In this document: positions 12,940-22,749 of the stretch, one piece after another
How the letters are laid out: each line of letters opens with the position of its first letter
Position numbering within the stretch: the first letter of the stretch is position 1
Assembly (NCBI RefSeq): GCF_041296385.1
Contig: NC_091014.1
Span: 67,449,578 to 67,513,577, forward strand
Direction of reading: 5' to 3'
DNA length: 64,000 nt
Origin: Aphelocoma coerulescens
Lineage: Eukaryota > Chordata > Aves > Passeriformes > Corvidae
The notes under the pieces: model-generated
Seen by the model: the letters and a program-made list of their open reading frames with translations, nothing else
The model's database searches: none
Told to the model about the DNA's origin: nothing
Position numbers and translations under genes: made by a program

Positions 12940-13047
12940 CCCCACTTCTTCCTGATGTAACTGTAGCTGTTGATCTTTATATGATTCATTGTATGTGTCC
13001 AGTCCCTTTGTTACTCTTGACAAATGCTTAACCTCAAAGCCACTCTG
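12940..13047 (+). repeat. Dispersed direct repeat, copy B (108 bp)
   Basis: This is the second copy of the segment at 10801-10910, in the same orientation and 2,139 bp downstream. It ends at the same base (AAGCCACTCTG) as copy A. Sharp shared edges suggest a discrete duplicated or mobile unit rather than random similarity. Confidence 0.85.
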
Positions 13048-16000
13048 TGACTAATTAATCCCACACTAAATGGCACTGATATCCCGTGTGGGCCACAGGA
13101 ATGGCTACACATGGGGTGCGTTCGCATCCCTGTCAGGTGAGTTCTCCCTCCCCCACCAGCCTGAGGTAAACATTAGCACAGTACAGAGTTCCTCCATCTG
13201 TCAGCATGCTCTATTCACATTAAGTGACCAAAATCCTTGATGCTAAACCAGATCACAGGAATAAAGGGTATTTTGAAATCTGGAGTGTTTTCTAGTTCTG
13301 CTTCCCTCCTTCAGAGCTGAGCAAAACACAATCTGCAACAAATCGTGTTCACTTCTTGAGGTCTCATTTTGATATGCCAAGATCTGTTTCGTTTTATAAT
13401 ATTCAAAATTTGCTCCAAATGAAAAAATTACAATTTGTAACAAATAAGAATAAAAAAATCATGCCCATTGTCTTTGGGAAAGTTGAGGAAAGCCACCAGG
13501 ATAACAGGCACAGAAAATGTTAGAGATGCCCAGGGAGCAAAGTTATTCTTTTTGTACTGAGCACAAAATGCTGAAAGATGTGAAGAGTGAGGGGGGCACG
13601 TGATGCCAAACACGAATTCCATGTGAATGCTTTTGGGCTTTTTTATGGGACCCAGCAGTGTTATTGCAGCCTCATTTACACTGCTGCTGTTCCATCTGGG
13701 TCAGTATTTCCTTTGGAAATCCCTATTTTCAGGGCTTTAGAAACTGCCCATAAAAAGCCTTAATGGGCAAAAATCTTGGCAGCCCTGATCCCAGTATGGG
13801 AGAAAGCCATTGAGTTTTAAGAGGGTTTATTTTCCTCTAAGTTGTAACTCAAATTACTTCATGGGCTTTGCTTAGAGGAAAGTTTTCAGACTATCTGTGT
13901 CCTCTTGTGGCCTGGACTAAGGAAATCGTGTTGCTGAACATGAATAACACCTGTTGCCCAGTGAGGAAATCCAAGGATGAGTCTCTTGGGTCACTTTTGC
14001 CCAGACCTCCCAGCTGGAATGTAGTCCTGGCAATTCTTACATGGAAAAGGGGAGAGCAGATAAAATTGAGGGATAATTCAGCACCCTTTCCCCACCCCCA
14101 CCCCAATATAGATTCATATCCTGGCCAGTTCCTTTGCATTTGTGGAGGCCATAAACCAGGCACATATATTTTCTTTTCCCCAGTTCAGAGTTTAATTTCA
14201 CACCTTGGGCCTTCTTATTTATCCCCCAGTCTTTTTAGGCAGTCTGAACACATAAAGGCATGATTAAAAATGCGTAAAGGTTATTGACACTCATTTTATG
14301 GGCCCTTTGAACTGTTCAAGTGATATAAAGGCAACACAAAGTAATAAAAAACAGAAGCAGCAGTGTGTTAGCAATAAAAAAAAAATAGGGAAAAAACCCT
14401 CTTAGGCTGGTGGGGATCTAAATGGTTTTCTTCATTCTTACTCCACTAACCCTGACTGAATCTATTTGCAGTGATCAGATGCCCTGTTCCACCTATCTGT
14501 GGACTGTTCACTGAGAAAATCACTTCTGATCTCCACAGAAGCCTTGGAGTGACTGTATGGATTTCATGCCATGCCATGGCAGCACTACCCCCAGGACAAT
14601 TTTGCAGTTTGGTGGCTGGAATTGCAGTTGTGGGTGGTTTGCAGTGAAGCTTCACCTCCTTGTGCACCTCTTACATGGGGTTGGAAGATCCAGGAGGGAT
14701 TTGTGTGCATGGTGATGAGCAAACATGGCCCTCCAGGTTATTTCCATTTCTTACCAACATTGACTCTGGATACCTCAAGAGAGAACATTAAACAAATAAA
14801 GGAGTGTGAGGACTTCAACAATCCCTTCTGTAGCCACACTTGATTGTGAAGAAAGTAAAATACCTCTTACCCCTTTCTTTAATGTATAGATAACCTAATT
14901 CTCTGCTCTAAAGGAAGGGGGACTCAGCCCTTCTGTCAATGAAGGACCTCTGAATGCATCATTCAGTGAGATTTGTCTTTTCTTCTTGTCACAGCTTCAT
15001 GTCATTGATGCTCTGTCACTCAGAGTTATCCCCATTTTTTTGGTACCACTTCTGCCTGGGAATTATCTCCTGCTTTAGATGTATTTGCTCCTTCTTATTT
15101 GTGTCACTTTGTGCTTGGCTTTACTGAGAACGTTTTTGTTTATCTTGGACTGGTTTGCCAATTTTTCAAGATGTTTCAGATTCTGATCCAACCACCCAAA
15201 GCACTTAGAATTTTCTTTCTCTCTACATGATATTCAAATCGTTATGAAACCCATTAAGCACTTACCCTCAGTTAATACTTTGTGCAAATAATGAACTTTT
15301 CAGTTCTTAGTCCAAACAAACAAAACATTTAGCCTTGAACATAAGTGATTTCTTCTTTTTTTCTCTTAGAGAAGCAAATCCCTTCCTACTCAGCATATTC
15401 TGTGAAAAAAAAGTTATTATGAGCCAATGGAAATATTTTTGTTTTCATTGCTGACAATTCTAATAAAAGCAAAATACTCGAAATGAAAAGCTTCATTCGG
15501 TAACACTGAAAAATAACAAAGAAATGCTACTCTATCTACCTAACCCAGTGCTTAAGCTGCTTACCCAAAGTGCCAGAGATTTAGATTCACTGTCTTCTCC
15601 CATGGAAAAGTGTCAAATCCCCAGCTCCCAGAATGCCCTGGCCTCCAAACTCTGTGCCAGAGCTGGACAGCTTTTCAGTCTCCCTTTTGAAGCAATTCAT
15701 TTTCACAATAAGCTGAAGTGATCACTGGCAGAGGGACAAGAACCTGGGCATTCGTCTTTCCAGGTGAGTATCCCAGCCACTACAGAGAGAGCACCAAGCT
15801 CCAGCTGCTCTTTCCCATGTTTTGGACAGGCCTGTTCTTAGGCAGTGATCCTTTCATGAACAGCATCCAGCAGAGGAACCTTCTCCCGCCACTCTAAACC
15901 AGAATATCCATAATGTGGTGATGGCCTTAGATGTGGAATAGGAGAAGGGTAACCTGTCCTTCACATCTAAAAGGTCCCTCACATACAAAATGGTGTTCTC

Positions 16001-16712
16001 ATAAAAGGGCATAAAAATCCTTGCTCCACTTGAGCAACCCAAACAGTTTTTGCTTATAGAAATTTTCTGAAAATCCTTGCCAAAATCACTGCATCATTTT
16101 AGGATGACCCCACACTTGTTCTTCAGTGAGCAGAACACAGCAGTACGTTCTCTGAGTGACACTCACTTGTGACAACATGGGACAAGTGTCTGTCTCTACC
16201 CAGGAGGATCCAAGACTGACTCCTTCCAAAACAAATAACAGGGACCTCATGCAGATTCTACTGAAAGTGTGTGAAGAAAAATATTCATGGCTCTGTGAAG
16301 CCCAGCATGATGTTATTGTGCCACAAGCCTGACAATAAATAGGTTTGAACTGTTTCCTCTTTAGGTAATGTTACTCTGAGCTCCCAGATGTTGCCAAGCA
16401 GAACAGTCTGTGCTGCTCTGTTCTCAGCTGCCATGTGGAACTGCTTCCCCAGCCTAAACCACGCTATGATTGAGATAATTAGAGAACATTATATAGAAAC
16501 AGACATGGTTTGGTTTGAAATTTATTACTAACAAATGTTGTACAAGATCCTTGCTGGTAAACTACTCATCAAATAGTAGAGCTCGAGGAAGCCAGTCCTA
16601 CATATTGGTGATGGACTGGGGTGGTAAAGTAAATGCAGAGTCCACCAGCCTGATGAGCTCTATATTCTCAACAGAATAGAAAGCTTTCTGCACACTGAAA
16701 TTGTGGTGAAAG

Positions 16713-16717
16713 AAACC
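16713..16717. repeat. Target-site duplication of the retrovirus, left copy
   Basis: AAACC sits directly against the left LTR and is repeated at 23394-23398 against the right LTR. A 5-bp duplication fits ERVL-type integrases; class II (ERVK) integrases usually make 6 bp. Confidence 0.9.
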
Positions 16718-17360
16718 TGTTCCGGTTTGGCCAAATTTAGAAATATATCCTCTGAGAGAAGGCACAACCACCCCTCCCCCACCAGGCTCGGGAAAAAATA
16801 AATTTTCCTCGAAGGAAAGTGAAGAAGATAAAACTATTTATTTAACAAACACACGGGAAAGGAAAATAATGTTAAATGGTAAAATCTTTCACTGTAGAGG
16901 AAAAAACCTGGGAAAGCGTTAGAGTCCTCCCTTTGGTCTCCTCGGAGCTGGGGCTTGGCCCAGGGCCAGGCCCTCTGTGCTCGGTGGAAAGTCCTCCCGA
17001 TGTGCTCTGATGTTACAGCAATCGAGCAGTCCAGTAGAAAAGGGAGAAAATCCGAAATTCCAGAGAAGGAAAAGTTCAACTCTCAGTCTCTCTCCGGAGA
17101 ACAAGAAACTGGAAAAACTGGCCAAAAGCTGACTGGGAAGCCGCAAGCCGGGTGCTTCCTCGCTCCCCTGCCGAGCCTGGGAAAAAAAAACCCTATCTCT
17201 GTGTGACCTTGAACAAGCTGCAAACTGCTTTGAGAAAGTTTTGCTCAGTTTTTTTCCTTCCCCCTCTCAGGCTCAGTTTAGAGGCATAGAAAGGCACAAA
17301 AATTAATTTCTGGGCATAGGCAGCGATATGGGATACACATCATAAGGTCACCCCAAGACA
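16718..17360 (-). repeat. 3' LTR of the retrovirus (643 bp)
   Basis: On the minus strand it begins TGTCTTGGGGTGACC at 17360 and ends CCAAACCGGAACA at 16718. It pairs with 22750-23393. It contains an AATAAA at 16842-16837 (minus) that could serve as the polyadenylation signal. I see no clear TATA box. The same purine-rich sequence produces the repeated short frames seen in both LTRs; these are not genes. Confidence 0.97.
16837..16842 (-). terminator. Polyadenylation signal AATAAA in the 3' LTR
   Basis: AATAAA on the minus strand within GTTAAATAAATAG, 120 bp before the end of the 3' LTR. The matching signal in the 5' LTR is at 22869-22874. It is the only good hexamer in the LTR, so it is the likely 3' end signal of the retroviral RNA. 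Confidence 0.6.
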
Positions 17361-17376
17361 TTCCACCCCTTATCCC
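17361..17376 (-). other. Polypurine tract for plus-strand priming
   Basis: GGGATAAGGGGTGGAA on the minus strand abuts the first base of the 3' LTR. It is a purine run interrupted by two T. This is the position and composition expected for the retroviral polypurine tract left by RNase H to prime second-strand DNA synthesis. Confidence 0.85.
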
Positions 17377-17525
17377 ATATTGTTGGCTCAATGCCCAAAC
17401 TAAGATATTCTAATTCTACACACACATCAATACATATATATATATATATACACAGCTATATACGAACAGTGACAGTGACAATCAGCAAGCAGGGGTATAC
17501 AAGCATTTCACATTACAGATGGTTT
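17377..17525 (-). other. Short spacer between integrase and 3' LTR, no env
   Basis: About 150 bp with a TA dinucleotide run near 17434-17452 and no usable frame. A retroviral env would need well over 1 kb, so env is absent rather than decayed. The spacer is also too short for a dUTPase domain. Confidence 0.85.
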
Positions 17526-18506
17526 TCACCCAACAATCAGATCTCCCTGTGGTACACAATGTGCTGTTCCATCTTTCTGCATTACCCACCATGTGCAACC
17601 AGGTCCCTGAGCAAAGACAACCCCACGGATGGGTTTGTCTGTACTCGAGGCAGAATTTATCCACACAGTCTTTCCTAACAGACCTCTGACATGCACTACT
17701 GGGACCTTATCTCCATCTGTTGTATGCAGGGATTCAGATTGGGCTGGACCAGCTCTATTGGTGGAACCTTGGGTGTTAACTAACCAGGTGGCCTTTGCTA
17801 GATGCTGTTCCCAATTTTTGAAAGTTCCCCCACCTAGTGCCTTCAAAGTGGTTTTCAACAATCCATTGCACCGTTCCACTTTGCCTGCAGCTGGTGCATG
17901 GTAAGGGATATGGTACACCCACTCAATGCCATGTTCTCTAGCCCAGGTGTTAATAAGGCTGTTCTTGAAATAAGTCCCATTGTCAGATTCAATCCTCTCA
18001 GGGGTACCATGCCTCCACAGGACTTGCTTTTCAAGGCCCAGGATGGTGTTCCGGGCCGTAGCGTGAGGCACAGGGTAGGTCTCCAGTCATCCTGTGGTGG
18101 CTTCTACCATCGTGAGCACGTAGCGCTTGCCTCGGCGGGTTTGAGGCAGTGTGATGTAATCAATCTGCCAGGCCTCCCCATACTTGTATTTGGACCACCG
18201 CCCACCATACCACAGGGGCTTCACCCGCTTGGCCTGCTTGATCGCAGCGCATGTCTCACAGTCATGGACCACCTGGGAGATACTGTCCATGGTCAGATCC
18301 ACCCCTCGGTCTCGTGCCCACTTCTAGGTGGCATCTCTGCCCTGATGGCCTGAGGCACCATGGGCCCATCGAGCTAGGAACAACTCTCCCTTGTGTTTCC
18401 AGTCCACGTCTACCTGTGACACTTCTGTCTTTGCAGCCTGATCTACCTGCTTGTTGTTTTGGTGTTCTTCATTAGCCCTACTCTTGGGGACATGGGCATC
18501 TACATG
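17526..18506 (-). pseudogene. pol part 3: end of RNase H and integrase
   Basis: An H-x4-H pair at about 18370-18350 and C-x2-C near 18260-18249 form the N-terminal zinc finger; the TAG at 18326-18324 falls between them. The catalytic core has the first D in WQIDY (near 18161), the second in SDNGT (near 17984) and E in KVERCN (near 17876), spaced D-35-E. A TGA at 18089-18087 separates the first D from the other two. A C-terminal domain with 'WWVMQKDG' runs to the final TGA at 17528-17526. Integrase would cut host DNA 5 bp apart, matching the AAACC duplication. Catalytic residues are intact but the chain is broken twice. Confidence 0.92.
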
Positions 18507-19640
18507 TCAGACTCTCACAACCAGCTTTCTTACTCGGGCAGCAATGTTTTTCCACTCTTCAGCAGCCCAGATTGGTTTTCCCCTACGCTGCCAATTAGCT
18601 TTTTCCCACTTTTCTAACCATCCCCACAGAGCATTGGCTACCATCCATGAATCAGTGTAGAGGTAGAGCTTTGGCCACTTCTCTCTTTCAGCAATGTCCA
18701 GGGCTAGTTGAACAGCTTTGAGTTCAGCGAGTTGGCTTGATCCACCTTCTCCTTCAGTAACTTCTGCAACCCGTCGTGTGGGACTCCATACGGCTGCTTT
18801 CCACTTTCGTTTCATCCCTACCATGCGATAAGAACCGTCAGTGAAAAGAGCGTAGCGTGTGTCTTCTGATGGCAGTTGGTTGTACGGTGGAGCTTCTTCA
18901 GCACGTGTCACTTGTTCTTCTTCATCAGCGAGACCAAAGTTTTCACCTTCAGGCCAATTTGTAATTATTTCCAAAATCCCAGGGCGATTCAGTTTTCTGA
19001 TACAGGCACGCTGTGTGATGAGAGCAATCCATTTGCTCCGTGTGGCATTGGTGGCGTGGTGGGTAGAGGGAACCTCTGCTTTGAACATCCACCCCAGCAC
19101 TGGTAGTCGGGGTGCCAGGAGGAGTTGTGCCTCAGTGCCAATTACCTCTGAGGCGGCTTGGATTCCTTCATAGGCTGCCAAGATTTCCTTCTCTGTTGGG
19201 GTGTAGTTGGCTTCAGACCCTCTGTAGCTTCGGCTCCAAAATCCCAGCGGTCGGCCCCGAGTCTCACCAGACACCTTCTGCCAAAGGCTCCAAGACAGAC
19301 CATGCCTCCCGGCTGCAGAGTAGAGCACGTTCTTCACCTCTGGTCCTGTCCTGACTGGGCCAAGGGCTACTGCGTGAACAATTTCCTGCTTGATTTGGAC
19401 AAAAGCTTGCTGCTGTTCAGGGCCCCAGTGGAAATCGTTCTTCTTGCGGGTAACCAGGTAAAGAGGACTCACGATCTGGCTGTACTCAGGAATGTGCATC
19501 CTCCAAAAGCCTATGGCACCTAGGAAAGCTTGTGTTTCCTTCTTGTTGGTTGGTGGAGACATTGCTGTGATCTTATTGATGACCTCAGCGGGAATCTGAC
19601 GCCGTCCATCTTGCCACTTCACTCCCAGGAACTGGATCTC
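18507..19640 (-). pseudogene. pol part 2: RT thumb/connection and RNase H
   Basis: This continues the same frame after the TGA at 19643. The thumb has 'FLGAIGFWRMHIP'. A connection domain follows, then RNase H with FTDGS (catalytic D near 18839), 'LAELKAVQLAL' (E) and YTDS (D). The segment stops at TGA 18509-18507, inside the RNase H region: a fourth acidic position, in HVDAH, falls just after that stop. RNase H degrades the RNA strand during reverse transcription and leaves the polypurine primer. As it stands the domain would be truncated at its C-terminal end. Confidence 0.9.
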
Positions 19641-20702
19641 TCAGGCAGGTCCCTTGACTTTGCTCTTCTTGATGGCGAAACCAGCTTCCAGGAGAACCCG
19701 GATAACTTTCTCTCCTTTCTCAAACACTTCTGCTGCGGTGTTCCCCCACACAATGATGTCATCAATGTACTGCAGCTGTTCTGGAGCCTCACCCTTTTCC
19801 AGTGCAGCCTGGATCAGTCCATGGCAGATGGTGGGACTGTGCTTCCACCCCTGGGGCAGTCGGTTCCAGGTGTACTGCACACCCCTCCAGGTGAAAGCAA
19901 ACTGAGGCCTGCACTCTGCCGCCAGAGGAATGGAGAAAAATGCATTGGCAATGTCAATAGTGGCGTACCACTTTCCTGCTTTGGACTCCAGCTCATACTG
20001 GAGCTCCAACATGTCCGGCACAGCAGCGCTCAATGGTGGAGTCACTTCATTCAAGCCACGATAGTCCACAGTCAATCTCCATTCTCCTTCAGATTTGCAA
20101 ACAGGCCAAATGGGGCTGTTGAAGGGTGAGTGGGTCTTGCTGACCACCCCTTGGCTCTCCAGCTCACGGATCATCTTGTGGATGGGAATCACAGCATCTC
20201 GAGTTGTCCGGTACTGCTGGTGGTGCACTGTCGAGGTAGCAATTGGTACTCTTTGTTCTTCCACCTTCAGAAGGCCGACTGCAGACGGGTTCTCTGATAG
20301 CCCAGGCAAAGTATTCAATTGCTTAATGCCCTCTGTCTCCACAGCAGCTATTCCAAAAGCCCACTTGAGTCCCTTTGGGTCTCTAAAATACCCGTTCCGG
20401 AGGAAGTCTATGCCCAAAATGCACGGGGCCTCTGGGCCAGTCACAATGAGATGTCTCTTCCACTCATTTCCAGTCAGGCTCACCTCAGCTTCCACCAAGG
20501 TCAGATTTTGTGATCCACCTGTTGCACCAGCAATAGAGACAGATTCTACCCCCACATGCTGCAATGGAATTATTGTACACTGCGCACCAGTGTCAACCAA
20601 GGCATCATATTTTTGTGGTTCTGATGTACCAGGCCAACAAATCCACACAGTCCAAAAAACACGGTTTTCCCTGACCTCTACCTGGCTAGAGGCAGGGCCC
20701 CT
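19641..20702 (-). pseudogene. pol part 1: aspartic protease and reverse transcriptase palm
   Basis: Numbering from the codon after the gag UAG. The protease has ALVDTGA with the catalytic D at about residue 37 (near 20594) and a later ILGID motif. The RT follows: 'LTVDYRGLNEV' near residue 210, 'IDIANAFFSI' with the first catalytic aspartate near 250, 'LPQGW' near 285, and YIDD at 19769-19758. All three RT catalytic aspartates are present. The segment ends at an in-frame TGA (19643-19641) just after the palm, so the thumb is cut off from it. There is no start codon of its own; translation would depend on read-through from gag. Confidence 0.92.
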
Positions 20703-20705
20703 CTA
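20687..20705 (-). promoter_or_regulatory. Possible read-through site: gag UAG inside a short hairpin
   Basis: The gag stop TAG (20705-20703) is the start of TAGAGG, which can pair with CCTCTA (20692-20687) across a 7-nt loop. Gag and pol are in the same frame, so suppression of this amber codon would make Gag-Pol, as gammaretroviruses do with a UAG and a downstream structure. The alternative is that the stop is a simple mutation or that pol is expressed some other way. Confidence 0.45.
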
Positions 20706-22643
20706 TGCCTGGTTATCCTTCTTTCCCTGGGCTTGCATCTTAGAGGTTCCTTCATGGGAATTGGACATGTCATCCTCTTTTCCATCATTTCCGGCAGTTT
20801 GGCTACAGGCAACTGGAGCTACTTCCTTTTTGGTAGATCCTCCTTTCTGAGACTTGCGCTCCTTCAATTCACTCACTCGTGCTGCCAGAGCAGAAGTGGG
20901 TTGTCCACCCCACTTCCTCATGTTTTCCCCACTGTCACACAGGAAATCCCACAGCTCACTTCGTGGGATGTACCTTCTCTCTGGGGAACGTCCATGGAGA
21001 AGGCACTCTTTAATCTCCTGGTGATTCTTCTCCATCTTATCTTCCAATTTCTGCATACGTGTTTCCACAGCTGCAATTCTTGCATGTGTTGGGCCATGCA
21101 CAGAGTCTGCATATGCTCGGAGCTTCACTGCCATATCCTTCACAGTCTCATTCGCACCGTAGTCCGGTTTCATTATTGCTAAAGCAGAAGCGTATTCTGG
21201 TGGCCCAAGGTGTATGAGTTTTCGCCACATACATGGAATAACCTTGGCCCGGTCTGGACTCCTCAATCCTGGGTCATTTGCGAAGATAACCTCTACCACC
21301 CCTAGTTCTCTCAGGCGTTGGATCCCTTGCTCTATGGTCTTCCATGGGGTTTGCTGCATGTAGAGATCATCTCCACACATACATCTTTCAGTCACACCTG
21401 TCAAAACTCGTCTCCAGACACTGGTAGAGTCAGCCCCCCTTATCATTGCTTGGTCGATCACTGGATCATGTGACAGGGATCCCAAATGCCTCGCTTCAGC
21501 ACCGTCCAGCATCACATCATCACCTGCCGCATCCCAAATACGGACCATCCAACTTATTATGGATTCGTCGGACCGTCGGGTGTAATCCTTTCTTAGGTTG
21601 TGAAGGTCCTTTATGGACATGGACTCAGTAATGGTTTCTCTGCCTGAGTCAGTTGGTGGTTTTGAGGTTCCTTCCCCTGCATCTTTTGAGGTCCCTTCCC
21701 CTGCATCATCATCATCTTTCACTAGGCAATCAGTATTGGTTATGTGTTTTTTCCTCGTGACAGGAGCCACTGTCAGTGGCTTAGACTCTCTGTCTGGTTT
21801 GGGCTGGCTGTCTGGTTTGGTTGCAGCCTGAGTGACTGGGGTGTCTGCAGGCTTTGCTGATTGATCTTCCTGCCTCTCTACCTTTACCTGCTGCAGTGTG
21901 TGATAGGCATATGCCAAAGCCCAACATATTGCAAGGAGCTTGTTCTCATTAGAATTGTCATTGTATTTCTCTTTCAGATATTTTCCAACCTCAGCTGGTT
22001 TCTGAATTTGTTCAGATGGGAAATCCCAAACTATCGGGTCAGAGAATTTCTTTAGGGTTTGCCCGATGTCCTCCCATTCCCCACACCACTCAGGATTTTC
22101 CACCTCTGGGTCAGGTGTCTCATCAGTCACCCTGGAAATCTGAGCTCTCATTCTAGACAAGCTGCGAGACATACAGAGCACATAGAGGAAGCTTACCAGA
22201 TTAAATACCAGGAGGGCGGTCTCTTTAACATCCAGGGGATACTGAACATTCTCAAAAGATAACCTATCAAATTTAAAGGGAAGGGAAACCCCATCTCCTC
22301 CTCCTCTAACAATCTGGGTGCAATTACTAATAAATTCCCAAAACAGGCTAGTGAAGCTAGGACTGGGGTTAGGACGGAGAAACCACTTATCATACACACT
22401 TTGAACAGCTGCCTGTACCTCTGTCAACTTCTTATAAATCATTATCACTGAGCACAGCAAAATAAAAATCCTGATTCGTCTCCCTTCTCTGTAAAATTTA
22501 CATATCAGGGACAAGATTGGAGCAAGTTGTGGATCGATAAACAACCCTAGGGACCAAAAAAGCACTAGTACCTCAGTGAAGCCTAAGGACCAGAAAGACA
22601 TGAGTACATCAAGCCAGAGAGACATTATGAACTCAACCAGCAT
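20703..22643 (-). CDS. gag: Retroviral Gag, intact 646-codon frame with hydrophobic N-terminus
   Basis: Structural polyprotein that would assemble the particle and package RNA. I chose the ATG at 22643-22641 because it is the first ATG after an in-frame upstream stop and has ACC before it, a good vertebrate start context; the extension to 22682 begins with TTG. Residues 1-50 are strongly hydrophobic, with further hydrophobic runs at about 57-70 and 143-157. Residues 180-335 are charged and proline-rich, with a duplicated DAGEGTSK (313-327). Residues 340-515 look helical and are the likely capsid. Residues 520-548 look like a coiled coil. I see no CCHC zinc knuckle at the basic C-terminus. The frame has no internal stop and ends in UAG, in frame with pol. 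Assignment to Gag rests on position between primer site and protease; I do not recognise a close relative by sequence. Confidence 0.85.
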   Translation of the reverse strand: MLVEFIMSLWLDVLMSFWSLGFTEVLVLFWSLGLFIDPQLAPILSLICKFYREGRRIRIFILLCSVIMIYKKLTEVQAAVQSVYDKWFLRPNPSPSFTSLFWEFISNCTQIVRGGGDGVSLPFKFDRLSFENVQYPLDVKETALLVFNLVSFLYVLCMSRSLSRMRAQISRVTDETPDPEVENPEWCGEWEDIGQTLKKFSDPIVWDFPSEQIQKPAEVGKYLKEKYNDNSNENKLLAICWALAYAYHTLQQVKVERQEDQSAKPADTPVTQAATKPDSQPKPDRESKPLTVAPVTRKKHITNTDCLVKDDDDAGEGTSKDAGEGTSKPPTDSGRETITESMSIKDLHNLRKDYTRRSDESIISWMVRIWDAAGDDVMLDGAEARHLGSLSHDPVIDQAMIRGADSTSVWRRVLTGVTERCMCGDDLYMQQTPWKTIEQGIQRLRELGVVEVIFANDPGLRSPDRAKVIPCMWRKLIHLGPPEYASALAIMKPDYGANETVKDMAVKLRAYADSVHGPTHARIAAVETRMQKLEDKMEKNHQEIKECLLHGRSPERRYIPRSELWDFLCDSGENMRKWGGQPTSALAARVSELKERKSQKGGSTKKEVAPVACSQTAGNDGKEDDMSNSHEGTSKMQAQGKKDNQA

Positions 22644-22724
22644 GGTGACTACTTTACCCCGACACAGAATAAATAACTTCAAACCAAAATGTAATTAGCA
22701 CAGGTTTTTCCACTTTCCTTCGAG

Positions 22725-22742
22725 CCACACAGTTGGGTGCCA
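22725..22742 (-). other. Primer binding site, tRNA-Lys-like
   Basis: TGGCACCCAACTGTGTGG on the minus strand, seven bases inside the 5' LTR. It resembles the complement of tRNA-Lys(CUU) 3' end (TGGCGCCCAACGTGGGG...), and the similarity continues into the tRNA T-arm (GCTCGAA) with two substitutions and one inserted base over about 23 nt. Other vertebrate tRNAs I compared from memory fit worse. Confidence 0.7.
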
Positions 22743-22749
22743 CTAAATT

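Larger units (their letters stand above)
12586..16717. other. Unique non-coding sequence, no gene recognised
   Basis: The stretch includes copy B of the direct repeat (12940-13047) and a run of A near 14376. Frames reach 131 codons (13868-14263 plus) but show no domain, low-complexity signature or splice framing that would support a gene. Sequence just before 16718 is the intact left flank of the retroviral insertion. Confidence 0.55.
17526..20702 (-). pseudogene. pol: Retroviral pol (protease-RT-RNase H-integrase), broken by four in-frame stops
   Basis: This is one continuous reading frame of about 1,058 codons after the gag UAG, with no frameshift. It is interrupted by TGA at 19643-19641, TGA at 18509-18507, TAG at 18326-18324 and TGA at 18089-18087, and closes with TGA at 17528-17526. 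Domains in order: aspartic protease with DTG, reverse transcriptase with YIDD, connection and RNase H with the D/E/D residues, then integrase with an HHCC-like finger and D,D-35-E. The product would process the polyprotein, copy viral RNA into DNA and integrate it. It lies in the same frame as gag, so a Gag-Pol fusion could come from read-through of UAG. With four stops this copy cannot make a full Pol. Detailed parts are given separately. Confidence 0.93.

Noticed and set aside
17361..17525. Possible env or dUTPase after integrase
   Set aside because: Only about 165 bp remain before the LTR and there is no usable frame.
20095..20850. 251-codon plus-strand frame inside the retrovirus
   Set aside because: Antisense to protease, RT and the end of gag, whose motifs are clear on the minus strand.
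22643..22682. Upstream extension of Gag
   Set aside because: The extra residues begin with TTG, not ATG; the ATG at 22643 has a good start context.
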